From Flavisolibacter ginsengisoli DSM 18119 (lineage in GTDB: Bacteria > Bacteroidota > Bacteroidia > Chitinophagales > Chitinophagaceae), in assembly GCF_900129295.1 (NCBI RefSeq), contig NZ_FQUU01000024.1, positions 1-52,268 on the forward strand: 52,268 nt of DNA. The letters run 5' to 3'. The notes beneath the pieces are model-generated. The model ran no database searches. It saw nothing but the letters and a program-made list of their open reading frames with translations, and was not told the origin of the DNA. The translations under genes and the position numbers were made by a program. Shown here one piece after another: positions 1 to 9,044 of the stretch (positions within the stretch are counted from its first letter, which is position 1; the number at the start of each line of letters is the position of its first letter).

Positions 1-209
1 TTGAGCTGGTTCCGTTGCGGCTATTGGGATACTCACAGGCATCAGGAGCATGCTTTTCATAGCCTACATGATTGTCCATTTCTGCCTGAAGCATCTCCTG
101 GATAGCTTCTTTAAAGACTTGTTGCAATAAATCGCTGATGCCACCAGCGCTGGATTGCCGCTTTACCTGCTCTTTGAGCAAAAGCTTTAATTGTTCGCTG
201 ACTTCCATA
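1..209 (-). CDS. IS256-family (mutator-type) transposase, N-terminal fragment cut by window edge
   Basis: The reverse strand opens with an ATG at 209 and stays open to the window edge, giving 69 residues. The peptide ends in the pattern EMLQAEMDNHVGYEKH followed by an RNG motif, which is the characteristic N-terminal part of IS256/mutator transposases (the EAEMxxHLGYEK region before the catalytic DDE core). The DDE core would lie outside the window, so I cannot say whether the gene is intact. A candidate IS terminus lies about 90-115 bp upstream of the start, as expected for this family. Confidence 0.85.
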
Positions 210-296
210 AAAACAACTGTGTTTTAAAGTTAACTAATATCGTCCGGCAACAGCAGCTGAGGTAATCCTAATCACCCAACTGCTGTGCCTCACTAT

Positions 297-324
297 CCCT
301 TTACACAGTTATCTAAACACTACC
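297..324 (-). repeat. Candidate terminal inverted repeat of the IS256-type element
   Basis: Read on the minus strand this stretch begins GGTAGTGTTTAGATAACTG and continues TGTAAAGGG. A TAACTGTGTAAA-type terminus is typical of IS256-family ends. It sits upstream of the transposase start, where the right IS end should be. The other end and the target duplication are outside the window, so the exact boundary is inferred. Confidence 0.5.
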
Positions 325-599
325 TTCCAAAGAGTATTTGAAGTCTTAAACTACCTGGAATTTATTAGATTATTTAAACCCGGAAAGGGATGGCTTATTA
401 ACTGGAATTATATAAACTGCCTTTTAAATAAGGTCAGTTCCCAGTCCATCTTAAATTCCATTGGGGAAAATATAGAGAAGTATGAAAACAATTTGGGGAA
501 GGTGTTGTCTTAATTCAACAATAATGAATAAAATCCTGTAGAAAAGACTTTGTTTTTACGCTGATAATGAATTGGTATATAGTTTGTAACACTATTTAC

Positions 600-658
600 A
601 GAAGTAATTGTTTCACCCTTAACCATTTCTTTTAGAAGTAATTATTTCACCCTTAACC
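600..658. repeat. Short tandem direct repeat, two 25-nt units 34 bp apart
   Basis: Two near-identical units at 600-624 and 634-658 share GAAGTAATT-TTTCACCCTTAACC with one mismatch. They lie in the 711-bp gene-free stretch 210-920, which otherwise holds the IS end, a small dyad at 672-685 (GACGCA/TGCGTC) and two terminators. No gene was recognised between the IS end and the terminators. Confidence 0.6.
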
Positions 659-729
659 CTTACGATTGACTGACGCATTTGCGTCTTTTCATAAATGACC
701 TCTTAGGTGGAAGAGGATGGTGGCTTGTA

Positions 730-764
730 AAAGGGGCCTTGGTTCGGGGCCCCTTTCTTTTTTT
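730..764 (+). terminator. Strong rho-independent terminator
   Basis: A perfect 9-bp stem AAAGGGGCC (730-738) / GGCCCCTTT (748-756) with a 9-nt loop is followed by a run of seven T. I see no obvious plus-strand gene upstream, so it may end transcription leaving the IS or an unrecognised small transcript in 330-720. Confidence 0.75.
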
Positions 765-786
765 ACCGCGTTGAGCGGTTTTTTTA
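765..786 (+). terminator. Second terminator immediately after the first
   Basis: The 5-bp stem ACCGC (765-769) / GCGGT (775-779) is followed by eight T. It abuts the previous hairpin, forming a double terminator ahead of the flavin reductase gene. Confidence 0.55.
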
Positions 787-920
787 TGTCTGGGAAAGTC
801 AAAATTCCAAAGAAAGAAGGCTTCCGGGGAGCATACGGTCTCACCATCTGAAACACCAGGATTAGCAGTTTTCTTTTGGATTACGGTTTTAAGTTCCCAG
901 TTCTTCTAAATTTGCCCGGT

Positions 921-1796
921 ATGATCATTCACCTGGAAGAACTAAAGCCGGCAGAAAAACAGTATTACCTTCAACATGTGATCGGTCCCCGGCCCATTTG
1001 CTTCGCCTCCACCATTGATAAGGAAGGTAAAGTAAACCTGAGCCCCTTTAGTTTTTTCAATATGTTCTCTTCCAACCCTCCCATTGTAATTTTTTCACCG
1101 GCACGCCGGGTTAGGGATAATACTACCAAGCATACTTTACAAAACGTAATGGAAGTGCCCGAGGTTGTCATCAATATCGTTACCTACGATATGGTGCAGC
1201 AAACTTCCCTGGCCAGTTGCGAATACCCCAAAGGTGTGGATGAATTTGTAAAGGCTGGTTTCACCAAACAACCAGCCACCCTGGTTAAACCGCCGATGGT
1301 AAAAGAAAGCAAGGTAAACCTGGAGTGCAAAGTACTTGAGGTCAAGTCCCTTGGGCAGGAAGGCGGTGCAGGTAACCTGGTGATCTGCGAGGTATTACTC
1401 CTCCATATTGACGACAGCCTGTTTACAGAAGACAAAAAGCTGGATCAGACCAAACTTGAGCTCGTAGCCCGCCTTGGTGGCGACTGGTATTGCCATGTGT
1501 CCAAAGAAAACCTGTTTACTGTACCCAAGCCCAATGTGCAACTGGGCATCGGTATGGATGCATTGCCAGAATCCATTCGCAAGAGCACCATACTTACCGG
1601 CAACCACCTGGGCCAACTGGCTAATGTAAATGAGTTACCTGTAATTGAACCTTCCTTCGATGATGAACACCTGAAAAACATTGTACAGTATTTCTCGGTA
1701 AACCCGGAAGAAATGGAAAAGGAAACGCACCGCTATGCAGCGAAACTTTTAGATGAAGGAAATGTTCATGATGCCTGGCAGGTGTTACTATTATAA
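921..1796 (+). CDS. Flavin reductase family protein (FMN-binding split barrel)
   Basis: This 291-aa cytoplasmic protein matches the flavin-reductase-like FMN-binding fold. The N-terminal segment PRPICFASTIDKEGKVNLSP and the following FSFFNMFSSNPPIVIFSP are the typical FMN-contacting strands, and the middle carries the SKVNLECKV strand seen in this family. Proteins of this type bind FMN and reduce flavins or small substrates; the substrate cannot be read from sequence. I start at ATG 921 because family homology begins a few residues later; an in-frame TTG at 876 adds only an unconserved extension. The gene stands alone after a double terminator. Confidence 0.85.
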   Translation: MIIHLEELKPAEKQYYLQHVIGPRPICFASTIDKEGKVNLSPFSFFNMFSSNPPIVIFSPARRVRDNTTKHTLQNVMEVPEVVINIVTYDMVQQTSLASCEYPKGVDEFVKAGFTKQPATLVKPPMVKESKVNLECKVLEVKSLGQEGGAGNLVICEVLLLHIDDSLFTEDKKLDQTKLELVARLGGDWYCHVSKENLFTVPKPNVQLGIGMDALPESIRKSTILTGNHLGQLANVNELPVIEPSFDDEHLKNIVQYFSVNPEEMEKETHRYAAKLLDEGNVHDAWQVLLL

Positions 1797-2299
1797 GTTT
1801 CGATGACAAACTACCGCATGTCAACGCCCATGCATTACCGGGCATTAAAAAGCAGGGTGGTCATTTATTCCAATAATGAATGCAACCAATATTCTGTTGT
1901 GTTTACTTAGCTAAACCGCTGTAAGAAAACAAAATAGTCCAAACAATATTTGGAATTGATTTTTTTAAAGCTCGGTTACAGGACTTTTTTAACCTGGACA
2001 ATAAACAAAATTGCCCGGATAGTTTTAAATGTATTAACAGGTAAGCATAACTGCAGGTAATAATAATTTGAAATATTCTTTATAGTTAGTAACTTATAGT
2101 ATCAACTAAACCAACCATTATCCAACTGACTGCTCTTACATCCATCCTGTTGTATAAGGTTGTTTCATTAAGGAAGGCTTCCATTACCTTATTGCAGATG
2201 TAGGCATTTTTTATTTTAAATATGCCGGTTTTACTGCTGAATTTATTCCTACCCCGTGGAAAAATTAACTGCCCTTGGTACCTGGTTAATAATTATACT
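1797..2299. other. Gene-free spacer, 503 bp
   Basis: AT-rich spacer between the flavin reductase and the lipoprotein gene. I see no convincing ORF, terminator stem or RNA gene. It probably holds the promoter of the lipoprotein-radical SAM pair, but no exact TAnnTTTG match was found. Confidence 0.5.
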
Positions 2300-3943
2300 A
2301 TGGCACATATACCAAAACTCAAAACACTGCTAATACCATTGTTCTTACTGGCCATCAGCGCTGGCTGTCACAATTACTATATGGTCACAACAAAGAAAAA
2401 AGATCCGGCAGTCATCGATTCCCTTCATACGGTCAATCGGGATTTTATTCTTCGCAACGGCAATAAAGCTTACTATATGAAGATGGGGGCTATGAGCGAA
2501 GACCGCAAAACGGTACAGGTCACCCTGGATTCACTATCCTTTATTCACCAGGTATATATTAAGAATGGACCTAAGCAGAATTTGAAGTACAGAAAACCTT
2601 CGCAGGAGGGCGTATTGAACGAAGTGCATTTTTACATTCCTTACGACAGTTCCATACAAATCCCTTCCAGTTATACTTTATCACTTGACAAAGTGCAAAA
2701 AATAGAAGTGATTGAAAAAGATAAAAAGCGTACAACCAATAGCTATGTGATCGGCGCCATTGGATACACCATCGGTGCCATAGCTGTGGCAGCAATTATT
2801 ATAGCCGCCACCAAAAGTTCCTGTCCCTTTGTAAGTGCTGATGATGGCAACAGCTTTTCCCTGCAGGGAGAAATATATGGCGGGGCCATCTACCCCCAAC
2901 TGGCCAGACATGATTACCTGCCGCTCAAACTGGCACCTTCTGCCAACGGAACTTACCGCATCAAGATCAGCAACGAACTCAAAGAGATCCAATACACTGA
3001 TTTGGCGGAACTATGGGTGGTAACTCACCAACCCGGAACAAAAGTGCTGGCCGGTGAAAATGGAGAACTATTCAGCATTGCTGAACCTCAGTCACCAGTG
3101 GAGGCCACCTTCCGTCATCATAATGACGCTTTGAAAAATATATCTGAAGCGAATGACCTCCGGCTTTTCTATTTCGATGATACGGCATCAAGGGATGGTG
3201 TGAATGAATTACATGTAACATTTAGAAAGCCGCCAGAAGCGCATAAAGCCAAACTGCTGCTGACATTGAAGAATTCCTATTTCCTTGATTATCTCTACGG
3301 AGAACTGGCCAAAGGTTTCGGGAAATATTATGCTACCTACATGAGGAAACAACATAAAAAGACCGCGGCCGAATTACTGAAATGGGTGAGTGAACAAAAG
3401 TTGCCCTTAGAGATATCTATCAAAACAACTGGTGGCTGGAAAAAGGTGCAGGAACTAACCACTATTGGCCCAGTAACCACCCGTGAAGTAGTAGTGCCAT
3501 TGGATCTTACCGGCATCAATTCAAAAGAAGTACAGCTTCGTTTTAGCAGCGGATTTATGTTTTGGGAGATAGATGCCTTAGCAATTGATTACAGCAACAA
3601 TACTGATTTTACGGTAGAGAAATTATCATTAAGCCAGGCGACGGATGAAACAGGCAAAGATATCAGGACACTGCTGAACAAAGAAGATGGCCAATACCTG
3701 GAGCAACCAGAAATAGGTAATGTAGCCACCCTTGAATACAATGCAGGGAATAAGCAGGAAGGTATGGAATACTCCTATGTATTTCATACTAAAGGTTACT
3801 ACCAGCACATTCGCAATTTTACAGGCAAGGCCAATGTCAAATTCCTGAAACAATTTACAAAGCCCAATGCCTTTCCGATGTATGGAATGGAACGTTATAA
3901 ACTACAGCACCAGGCGAATCCTATGCTTTTTGCTTCCAATTAA
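2300..3943 (+). CDS. Large lipoprotein of unknown function, partner of radical SAM gene
   Basis: This 547-aa protein starts at ATG 2300, which puts a clear lipoprotein signal (LLIPLFLLAISAGC) at the N-terminus; the longer reading frame from 2222 adds no signal. After the lipobox there is a region resembling a conserved surface-response module, then one hydrophobic segment (GAIGYTIGAIAVAAIIIAAT) followed at once by SSCPFVS and an EIYGGAIYPQLARHDYLPL stretch. The remainder looks like beta-rich extracytoplasmic domains. I do not recognise a named family. The radical SAM gene starts 20 bp after its stop, so the two are probably co-transcribed. The internal membrane segment in a lipoprotein is unusual. 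Confidence 0.7.
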   Translation: MAHIPKLKTLLIPLFLLAISAGCHNYYMVTTKKKDPAVIDSLHTVNRDFILRNGNKAYYMKMGAMSEDRKTVQVTLDSLSFIHQVYIKNGPKQNLKYRKPSQEGVLNEVHFYIPYDSSIQIPSSYTLSLDKVQKIEVIEKDKKRTTNSYVIGAIGYTIGAIAVAAIIIAATKSSCPFVSADDGNSFSLQGEIYGGAIYPQLARHDYLPLKLAPSANGTYRIKISNELKEIQYTDLAELWVVTHQPGTKVLAGENGELFSIAEPQSPVEATFRHHNDALKNISEANDLRLFYFDDTASRDGVNELHVTFRKPPEAHKAKLLLTLKNSYFLDYLYGELAKGFGKYYATYMRKQHKKTAAELLKWVSEQKLPLEISIKTTGGWKKVQELTTIGPVTTREVVVPLDLTGINSKEVQLRFSSGFMFWEIDALAIDYSNNTDFTVEKLSLSQATDETGKDIRTLLNKEDGQYLEQPEIGNVATLEYNAGNKQEGMEYSYVFHTKGYYQHIRNFTGKANVKFLKQFTKPNAFPMYGMERYKLQHQANPMLFASN

Positions 3944-3963
3944 ACACAACTAAAAGAACAGTC

Positions 3964-5178
3964 ATGCAAACAACCATAAGCTTGAACGATTATTTATACC
4001 AGGAGAATGATACTATTGAAACAGGAAGCAGGCCGGCACACCAGGTAACCGGTATATTCAGGACATGCACCTGGTGGATAATCAAACTCCGTATATTTTA
4101 TTTTACCTGCATCATTTTGCGCAGTCCTCAAAAGATCCTTGATATATACAAAAGAATGCTTTCCCTGCGCAGTAACGTTTGGGGTGGAGATTTGAAAAAG
4201 CTATACCATATTGGTAATAAGTTTTACTTCAACCAGTACACTCCCGGCTGGCCTTCCAAAGCCTACGATGATCTTATCAAAAGCGAATTACGCAGGCAGG
4301 CCGCGCCATTGGATACCAAAGAACGGCTGTCATTTGTTTTCCTGGCCATTACCCGTAAGTGCCCCATGCGTTGCGAACATTGCTTTGAATGGGACAACCT
4401 TAACCTAAGTGAATCATTTACATTGGATGACCTGTATAAAGTAGTTGACATCTATCAAAAAGAAGGAGTATTGCAAATACATTTCAGTGGGGGTGAACCC
4501 ATGGTGCGGTATAAAGACCTGGTAAAGCTGGTTCGCTATACATCTAAAAAAACAGGATGCTGGGTATTGTCCTCGGGTTTTAATGTAACACCCCAAACTG
4601 CCCGTGAATTAAAAGAAGCTGGTTGTAAGGGAATGGTAATAAGCATTGATCATTACCTGCCCAACAGGCACAATGCCTTTCGTGGTAAAGAAGGCTCATT
4701 TGTGCAGGCCGTGAAAGCAGTGAAATACGCACAGGAAGCAGGCATGGTGACTTCCATCAGCGTATGTGCTACCAAAGAATTCCTGGATGGCAAACACCTC
4801 ATGCCCTATATGGAATTTGCCCGGGACCTGGGTGTTCAGTTTGTGCAGGTGCTGGAGCCCAGGCAGGTTGGTCATTATGCAGGTAAGGAAGTTCACCTGG
4901 AGGATGCACATATTGGGCTGCTGGAAAAAGCATTCACCACTATCAATCATCATCCTTCCTACAGCCAGTATCCCACGATGCTATACCATGGCTATCACCA
5001 GCGACGTGTAGGTTGCTTTTCGGGCAGCCGCAGTGTATACGTTGATTCAGCGGGCGATGTGCATGCCTGCCCATTCTGTCATACCAAATCCTACAATATC
5101 ATTGAGCTGGTACGTGGAGAAGGAAAGGCTTTACCACAAAAAGAAAATGCCTGCCCAAGGTTTGGAAAGATTGCGTAA
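3964..5178 (+). CDS. Radical SAM protein with SPASM-like C-terminal cysteines
   Basis: This 404-aa protein carries the radical SAM cluster motif CPMRCEHC (Cys133, 137, 140), which binds a 4Fe-4S cluster and cleaves S-adenosylmethionine. The SAM-binding FSGGEP motif follows at about 175. C-terminal cysteines in GCFSGSR, ACPFCHTK and ENACPRF resemble a SPASM/Twitch auxiliary cluster, as in peptide-modifying enzymes. The N-terminal 120 residues are an extension with a hydrophobic stretch near 35-55. It lies 20 bp after a lipoprotein gene and ahead of a bidirectional terminator, so the pair forms a two-gene operon. The substrate is unknown; no small precursor-peptide ORF was recognised nearby. 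Confidence 0.85.
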   Translation: MQTTISLNDYLYQENDTIETGSRPAHQVTGIFRTCTWWIIKLRIFYFTCIILRSPQKILDIYKRMLSLRSNVWGGDLKKLYHIGNKFYFNQYTPGWPSKAYDDLIKSELRRQAAPLDTKERLSFVFLAITRKCPMRCEHCFEWDNLNLSESFTLDDLYKVVDIYQKEGVLQIHFSGGEPMVRYKDLVKLVRYTSKKTGCWVLSSGFNVTPQTARELKEAGCKGMVISIDHYLPNRHNAFRGKEGSFVQAVKAVKYAQEAGMVTSISVCATKEFLDGKHLMPYMEFARDLGVQFVQVLEPRQVGHYAGKEVHLEDAHIGLLEKAFTTINHHPSYSQYPTMLYHGYHQRRVGCFSGSRSVYVDSAGDVHACPFCHTKSYNIIELVRGEGKALPQKENACPRFGKIA

Positions 5179-5221
5179 GCAAAAAATCAATAGATCATAT
5201 AACGGCAATAAATAACCGCAT

Positions 5222-5253
5222 AAAAAAAGGGAGACAAACGCCCCCCTTTTTTT
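5222..5253. terminator. Bidirectional terminator between convergent genes
   Basis: AAAAAAAGGG (5222-5231) pairs with CCCTTTTTTT (5244-5253). The A-run and T-run give a U-tract in both directions. It serves the radical SAM gene on plus and the DUF4197 gene on minus, which converge here. Confidence 0.7.
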
Positions 5254-5269
5254 ATTAGATTCATTTCTT

Positions 5270-5974
5270 TTAACTTCTCGCTGCCCAGCCAAATACTTTT
5301 TTCAGTATATCTGTTGTCCTTGCCACTGGGTTTGCCCTTATATTGGCTTCTTCCTGCGCTACCTGGTCAAACAAGGCACTCACGGCCTTATCCACCACAT
5401 AGGAAGGAAGATCAGGATTCAGCTTATTCATGGTAGTAGGGAAATTATTATAGGTACTGATCATATCACCATAATATTTAGTGGCACTGAATTTATCCAG
5501 CGACCCTTTGATTATTGGTGTAAATGCCGCTATGAGTTTACTGGTGGTCTTTTCCCTGAAGTATTGGGTAGCAGCATCCTTAGGTCCTTTGATAATGTTG
5601 ATGGCGTCAGCAATGGTCATTTGCTTGATTGCATCTAAAAAAATTGGCCTGGCATATCCTACGGCATCTTCGGCAGAGCGGTTGATCTGCAGGATGGCCT
5701 TATCAACCAGCGAACCCATACCGATCTGGCGTAAAGTATTTTCTATTTTCACTGCCTCCTGTGGCAGTAAGAGTTTATAAGCCTGGTTTCCAAAAAAGCC
5801 ATCCTCTTTGTTCAGCAGGCTGATACCACGGCCAACGCCCTGGTCCAGTGCTTCACGAATACCCTGGGCCGCTTCGGCCTGGGTGATGGTAGTAGACATG
5901 GGTAGATTGGAAAGTGTTTCACAGGATAATAGCCCCAGTGTGAGGCTAAAGGCAATAAGGTAGCGTTTCAACAT
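5270..5974 (-). CDS. DUF4197 domain lipoprotein
   Basis: The 234-aa product matches DUF4197 over almost its full length: ITQAEAAQGIREALDQGVGRGI, the LLNKEDGFFGNQAYKLLLP block, the NRSAEDAV segment and the ADAINIIKGPKDAAT motif. The N-terminus MLKRYLIAFSLTLGLLSCETL is a lipoprotein signal with Cys at position 18. DUF4197 proteins are of unknown function and exported to the envelope. A TAAATTTG match to the -7 motif lies 22 bp upstream of the start. Confidence 0.85.
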   Translation of the reverse strand: MLKRYLIAFSLTLGLLSCETLSNLPMSTTITQAEAAQGIREALDQGVGRGISLLNKEDGFFGNQAYKLLLPQEAVKIENTLRQIGMGSLVDKAILQINRSAEDAVGYARPIFLDAIKQMTIADAINIIKGPKDAATQYFREKTTSKLIAAFTPIIKGSLDKFSATKYYGDMISTYNNFPTTMNKLNPDLPSYVVDKAVSALFDQVAQEEANIRANPVARTTDILKKVFGWAARS

Positions 5975-5996
5975 AATTTGATTTATTGGATGGATT

Positions 5997-6004
5997 CAAA
6001 TTTA
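5997..6004 (-). promoter_or_regulatory. -7 promoter box TAAATTTG for DUF4197 gene
   Basis: On the minus strand this is an exact match to the Bacteroidota TAnnTTTG -7 element, 22 bp before the ATG. I could not identify a confident -33 element. Confidence 0.45.
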
Positions 6005-6035
6005 CTGCCAGAAATTGGTAAAGCGCATAAATAGC

Positions 6036-7037
6036 TTACACCTTCAGGCTTTGCTTCCGGTTAGCGATCTTCTGCCGAAGGTATTTAAAGAACCGTGTAC
6101 GTTCCCGCTCACTAACGGTGCTAATCAGGGTAGATTTCTTCATCAGGTTTTGTATATAGCTATACATATTATCACAAAAGGCCACATCTCTTGTAGATAG
6201 TATATTGATCACATTATGCACCAGGAAGGCAATCTTGCTGCCATTTAAAATGGCCAGCAAAGAGTTTTCCAGGATAACAATCTCATTGAAATACATCTCG
6301 TATCTGCCAAGGGGTTGGACCGGGTCACCATCCAATGCAAACTTATACCCGTTAGTTGCCTGCCGCTCCAGGTGGTCTATCAGTTTACCCACGGCTTCAT
6401 ACACATGGTAGATCTCTTCTTCACTGGTGAATACGTTTGTATCATGGTAGTATTCCACCTGCCTGATGGTACTGTTGATGCTTTCTATATTCCAGATCTC
6501 TATTGTATGCAGGTTGTTGTAGCAGTCAAGGGCTTTCTTTCCTGTCTCGTAAAAGTCTCCGGGAAAATCATCCACCCTGAATTTCTTTGAGGCAAAATCG
6601 GGATGGTGGAGGATGTTGCGCATCCAGAAATAATGCTTGAAAGCTGCCAGCTCCCTGGTATGAAAATGATGAAATAAGGGAATGTCCTTGGCCAGGTAGA
6701 TCAGCTCACGGTTCTCAAAACCCGTCATGTATTTCACCTGTTGGTAAATGTTATTCAGGAACTCTTTATAACTGAATGACTCTGTCTTTACAAAATTGCC
6801 TGTAAAAATATAAGAGTTGGAAACCGGGTTTACCAGGTTATCCATAGAAAACCCATACCGGTGGCATAAGGAATATCCTTCTTCCAGGCTCAATACTTTT
6901 TCACCACGTATCCTCCTGTAGGCACTATCGGTGCTCACACCCAGGGCAGCAGCGATTTCTTCTACCAAAGAAACCTGCGCCGGCAACCGGCTTTTGATCT
7001 CACTGAACATTCTTTCCTGTATGTTAAGGATGCTCAT
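6036..7037 (-). CDS. HTH transcriptional regulator, paralogue of upstream gene
   Basis: This 333-aa protein has an N-terminal helix-turn-helix (about 20-60) with the pattern ALGVSTDSAYRRIRGEKVLSLEE. A long helical, ligand- or partner-binding-like region follows, containing ELIYLAKDIPLFHHFHTREL and FKHYFWMRNIL. It is clearly related to the product of 7034-8032, sharing the YRRIRGE core, the IYLxKxIxxFHxF block, the IEIWNxExIN-TI-Q-EYY block and the STxSxVSExxRxxFF-LR-KI-NR tail. It overlaps the upstream gene by 4 bp (ATGA), so the pair is translationally coupled. Regulatory targets are unknown. Confidence 0.75.
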   Translation of the reverse strand: MSILNIQERMFSEIKSRLPAQVSLVEEIAAALGVSTDSAYRRIRGEKVLSLEEGYSLCHRYGFSMDNLVNPVSNSYIFTGNFVKTESFSYKEFLNNIYQQVKYMTGFENRELIYLAKDIPLFHHFHTRELAAFKHYFWMRNILHHPDFASKKFRVDDFPGDFYETGKKALDCYNNLHTIEIWNIESINSTIRQVEYYHDTNVFTSEEEIYHVYEAVGKLIDHLERQATNGYKFALDGDPVQPLGRYEMYFNEIVILENSLLAILNGSKIAFLVHNVINILSTRDVAFCDNMYSYIQNLMKKSTLISTVSERERTRFFKYLRQKIANRKQSLKV

Positions 7038-8032
7038 TTCAACTGGAGTTTTTGACGGTTAGGTATTTTGTTTCGCAGGGAATTAAAAAAAAGATGTCGC
7101 TGCTTTTCACTCACACCACTTAGAATGGTGGATGTTCTTAGTAATTTCTGCATACGGGCATAGACCGATTCACAAAGCTGCTCGTTCTGTGTGTACATAT
7201 AATTCAATCCTTCATAGTTCAGGTACAGCGTTTTGCGCCCATTGGTGAGTGCCATAATGGTATTGTCTGCCAGCCCTTCACGGTTGTGAAAGAACTGGAA
7301 GTTGTTTTTCTTTAGCTGTGGATTTTCACCTGGCAGGAACTTACTCCCTTTTTCACACTGCAATTGTAAATGAGAAAGCATATCCCGCAGGGCTGCATAA
7401 ATAATTTCTGCATCCTGCCCGGAACGGAATAAACCGGCCTCCCGGTAATACTCAATTTGCGAAATAGTATTATTGATACATTCTGTATTCCATATCTCTA
7501 TAGAGGGAACAGCATTATATACAGACAGGATCTCTTTTCCTATGGCTTCTATATCCGGTTGTAGCAGGTCAAATGAAAATTGCAGGGGCATATTGTCCGA
7601 TCGCAGGGCAGATTTCATCCAGAAAAAATACTGGAAGGCAAAAAGAGCCGGGTGCATAAAAAAATGAAAGACAACGATCTCCTTACTCAGGTAGATCAGT
7701 TCTTTCTGTCCCGCACTGGCAACCATCTTTAGCCGGTGCAGCATTTCCTGTAAAAAGATTTTGAAGCTTCCATTGCCATCTTCCACCCGCACTACGGAGA
7801 AAAGCACCGAATCATCTTTCGATTGTAATAACTGGTCTAAGGAGATAGAATGGGTATCACATAATAGCTTCACTTCTTCCAGCACCAGGGGGGTCTCTCC
7901 CCTGATACGCCTGTAAGCACTGTCGGGACTCAGGCACAACAGCTCTGAAATATGCTCTGCCAGGGAAATCCCTGGTGAAAGCTTTTCCCTGATCCTTTGA
8001 AATAAAAGTTCCTGGATCGAACTGTTACCCAT
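7034..8032 (-). CDS. HTH transcriptional regulator, first of a tandem pair
   Basis: The 332-aa protein has the same layout as its downstream paralogue: an N-terminal HTH (LCLSPDSAYRRIRGETPLVLEE), the ELIYLSKEIVVFHFFMHPAL block, and the TSTILSGVSEKQRHLFFNSLR C-terminus. It is a cytoplasmic DNA-binding protein by its HTH, with no membrane segment. Tandem duplication followed by divergence explains the pair. They might form heterodimers, but this is inference. Confidence 0.75.
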   Translation of the reverse strand: MGNSSIQELLFQRIREKLSPGISLAEHISELLCLSPDSAYRRIRGETPLVLEEVKLLCDTHSISLDQLLQSKDDSVLFSVVRVEDGNGSFKIFLQEMLHRLKMVASAGQKELIYLSKEIVVFHFFMHPALFAFQYFFWMKSALRSDNMPLQFSFDLLQPDIEAIGKEILSVYNAVPSIEIWNTECINNTISQIEYYREAGLFRSGQDAEIIYAALRDMLSHLQLQCEKGSKFLPGENPQLKKNNFQFFHNREGLADNTIMALTNGRKTLYLNYEGLNYMYTQNEQLCESVYARMQKLLRTSTILSGVSEKQRHLFFNSLRNKIPNRQKLQLK

Positions 8033-8267
8033 AAAGTTGGTTTTGGTAATAATTGCAGGGCCGAATCTTCTTTTAAGTTAAGATAATTCAGCCAACTGGC
8101 AAACGTTATCGCACTGGTTCCAAAGCAAAAGAAGCAACCGGGGTAAAATCCCGGAGCGATATATTCCGGCCAGTTGCAAAAAATGCCACAACTTGATTTC
8201 CCTGCGCATAATTCAATTAGAAATGGCCTTACCGGGAGGGTAGCTTCATTGCCTAAAACTATTTGTT

Positions 8268-8957
8268 ATGAAAAAGAATTTACTATTGGCAGTTGCGGCT
8301 TTTCCCGCTCTATTTTTAATTTCCTGTGCTACGGTGGCACCTGTAAACACCAGTTATGAAAGAGCAGCAACGCTGGGCAAAGGGGGCCTGGAACTTTCCG
8401 GGAGTTATACCCATTATAGTTTCAGTGGCGACGGTGAATCCACTGCTACCAACAACAATTATGGAGGTAAAGTGGGCTATGGCATCAATGACAAAATGGA
8501 CATCAAACTGTGCTACGAAAAACTGGTACCTGTTGGCATGGAGGACAGTAAATTCAAAGCCAATTATATCAGTGTCATTCCCAAGTTTAGTATTAAGGAT
8601 AAAAAATTTGCTGTTCTTGTCCCCATCAGCCGGTACAATTTCAAGGAAGAATCAGAAGCTGGTGAAACATTTAAAGACCATAATTATTCCATCGCCCCAC
8701 AGCTCATAGGCACATTTACCAATAAGAGCAACCAGGCAGACCTTTCCTTTTCTATTAAAGGAGATTATATCATCAGCTCAGAAGGAGGTAATGAATTTTT
8801 AATGGGGTTTTCAGGAGGCGCAGGCTTTAGCAGCAACCTGGATAAATGGGCCATCCGTCCTGAAGTTGGCTACCTGTTCAAGCCAGGTGAACCCGGTGGT
8901 TTCTGGAATATGGGTGTAGGTGTACAGGTGATCCTGCCTACAGGTAAGAAGCAGTGA
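8268..8957 (+). CDS. Outer-membrane beta-barrel-like lipoprotein
   Basis: The 229-aa product starts MKKNLLLAVAAFPALFLISC, a lipoprotein signal with Cys20. The mature part alternates hydrophobic and polar residues in strands (ELSGSYTHYSF, KVGYGINDKMDIKLCYE, GGAGFSSNLDKWAIRPEVGYLF) and ends with a strand VGVQVILPT, as in small outer-membrane barrels. No specific family was recognised. It is divergent from the regulator pair upstream, so it might be one of their targets. Confidence 0.65.
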   Translation: MKKNLLLAVAAFPALFLISCATVAPVNTSYERAATLGKGGLELSGSYTHYSFSGDGESTATNNNYGGKVGYGINDKMDIKLCYEKLVPVGMEDSKFKANYISVIPKFSIKDKKFAVLVPISRYNFKEESEAGETFKDHNYSIAPQLIGTFTNKSNQADLSFSIKGDYIISSEGGNEFLMGFSGGAGFSSNLDKWAIRPEVGYLFKPGEPGGFWNMGVGVQVILPTGKKQ

Positions 8958-9044
8958 AATCTCCTTTGCAAATACGTTTTTGAAAACGCTTGCTTTTCAT
9001 TGTATTGCCGATAACCACACTGAAACAAACAAATCTAAAGGATC

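Noticed and set aside
8975-8995. Hairpin CGTTTTTGAAAACG after the beta-barrel gene
   Set aside because: Stem too weak, loop too short, and no T-run.
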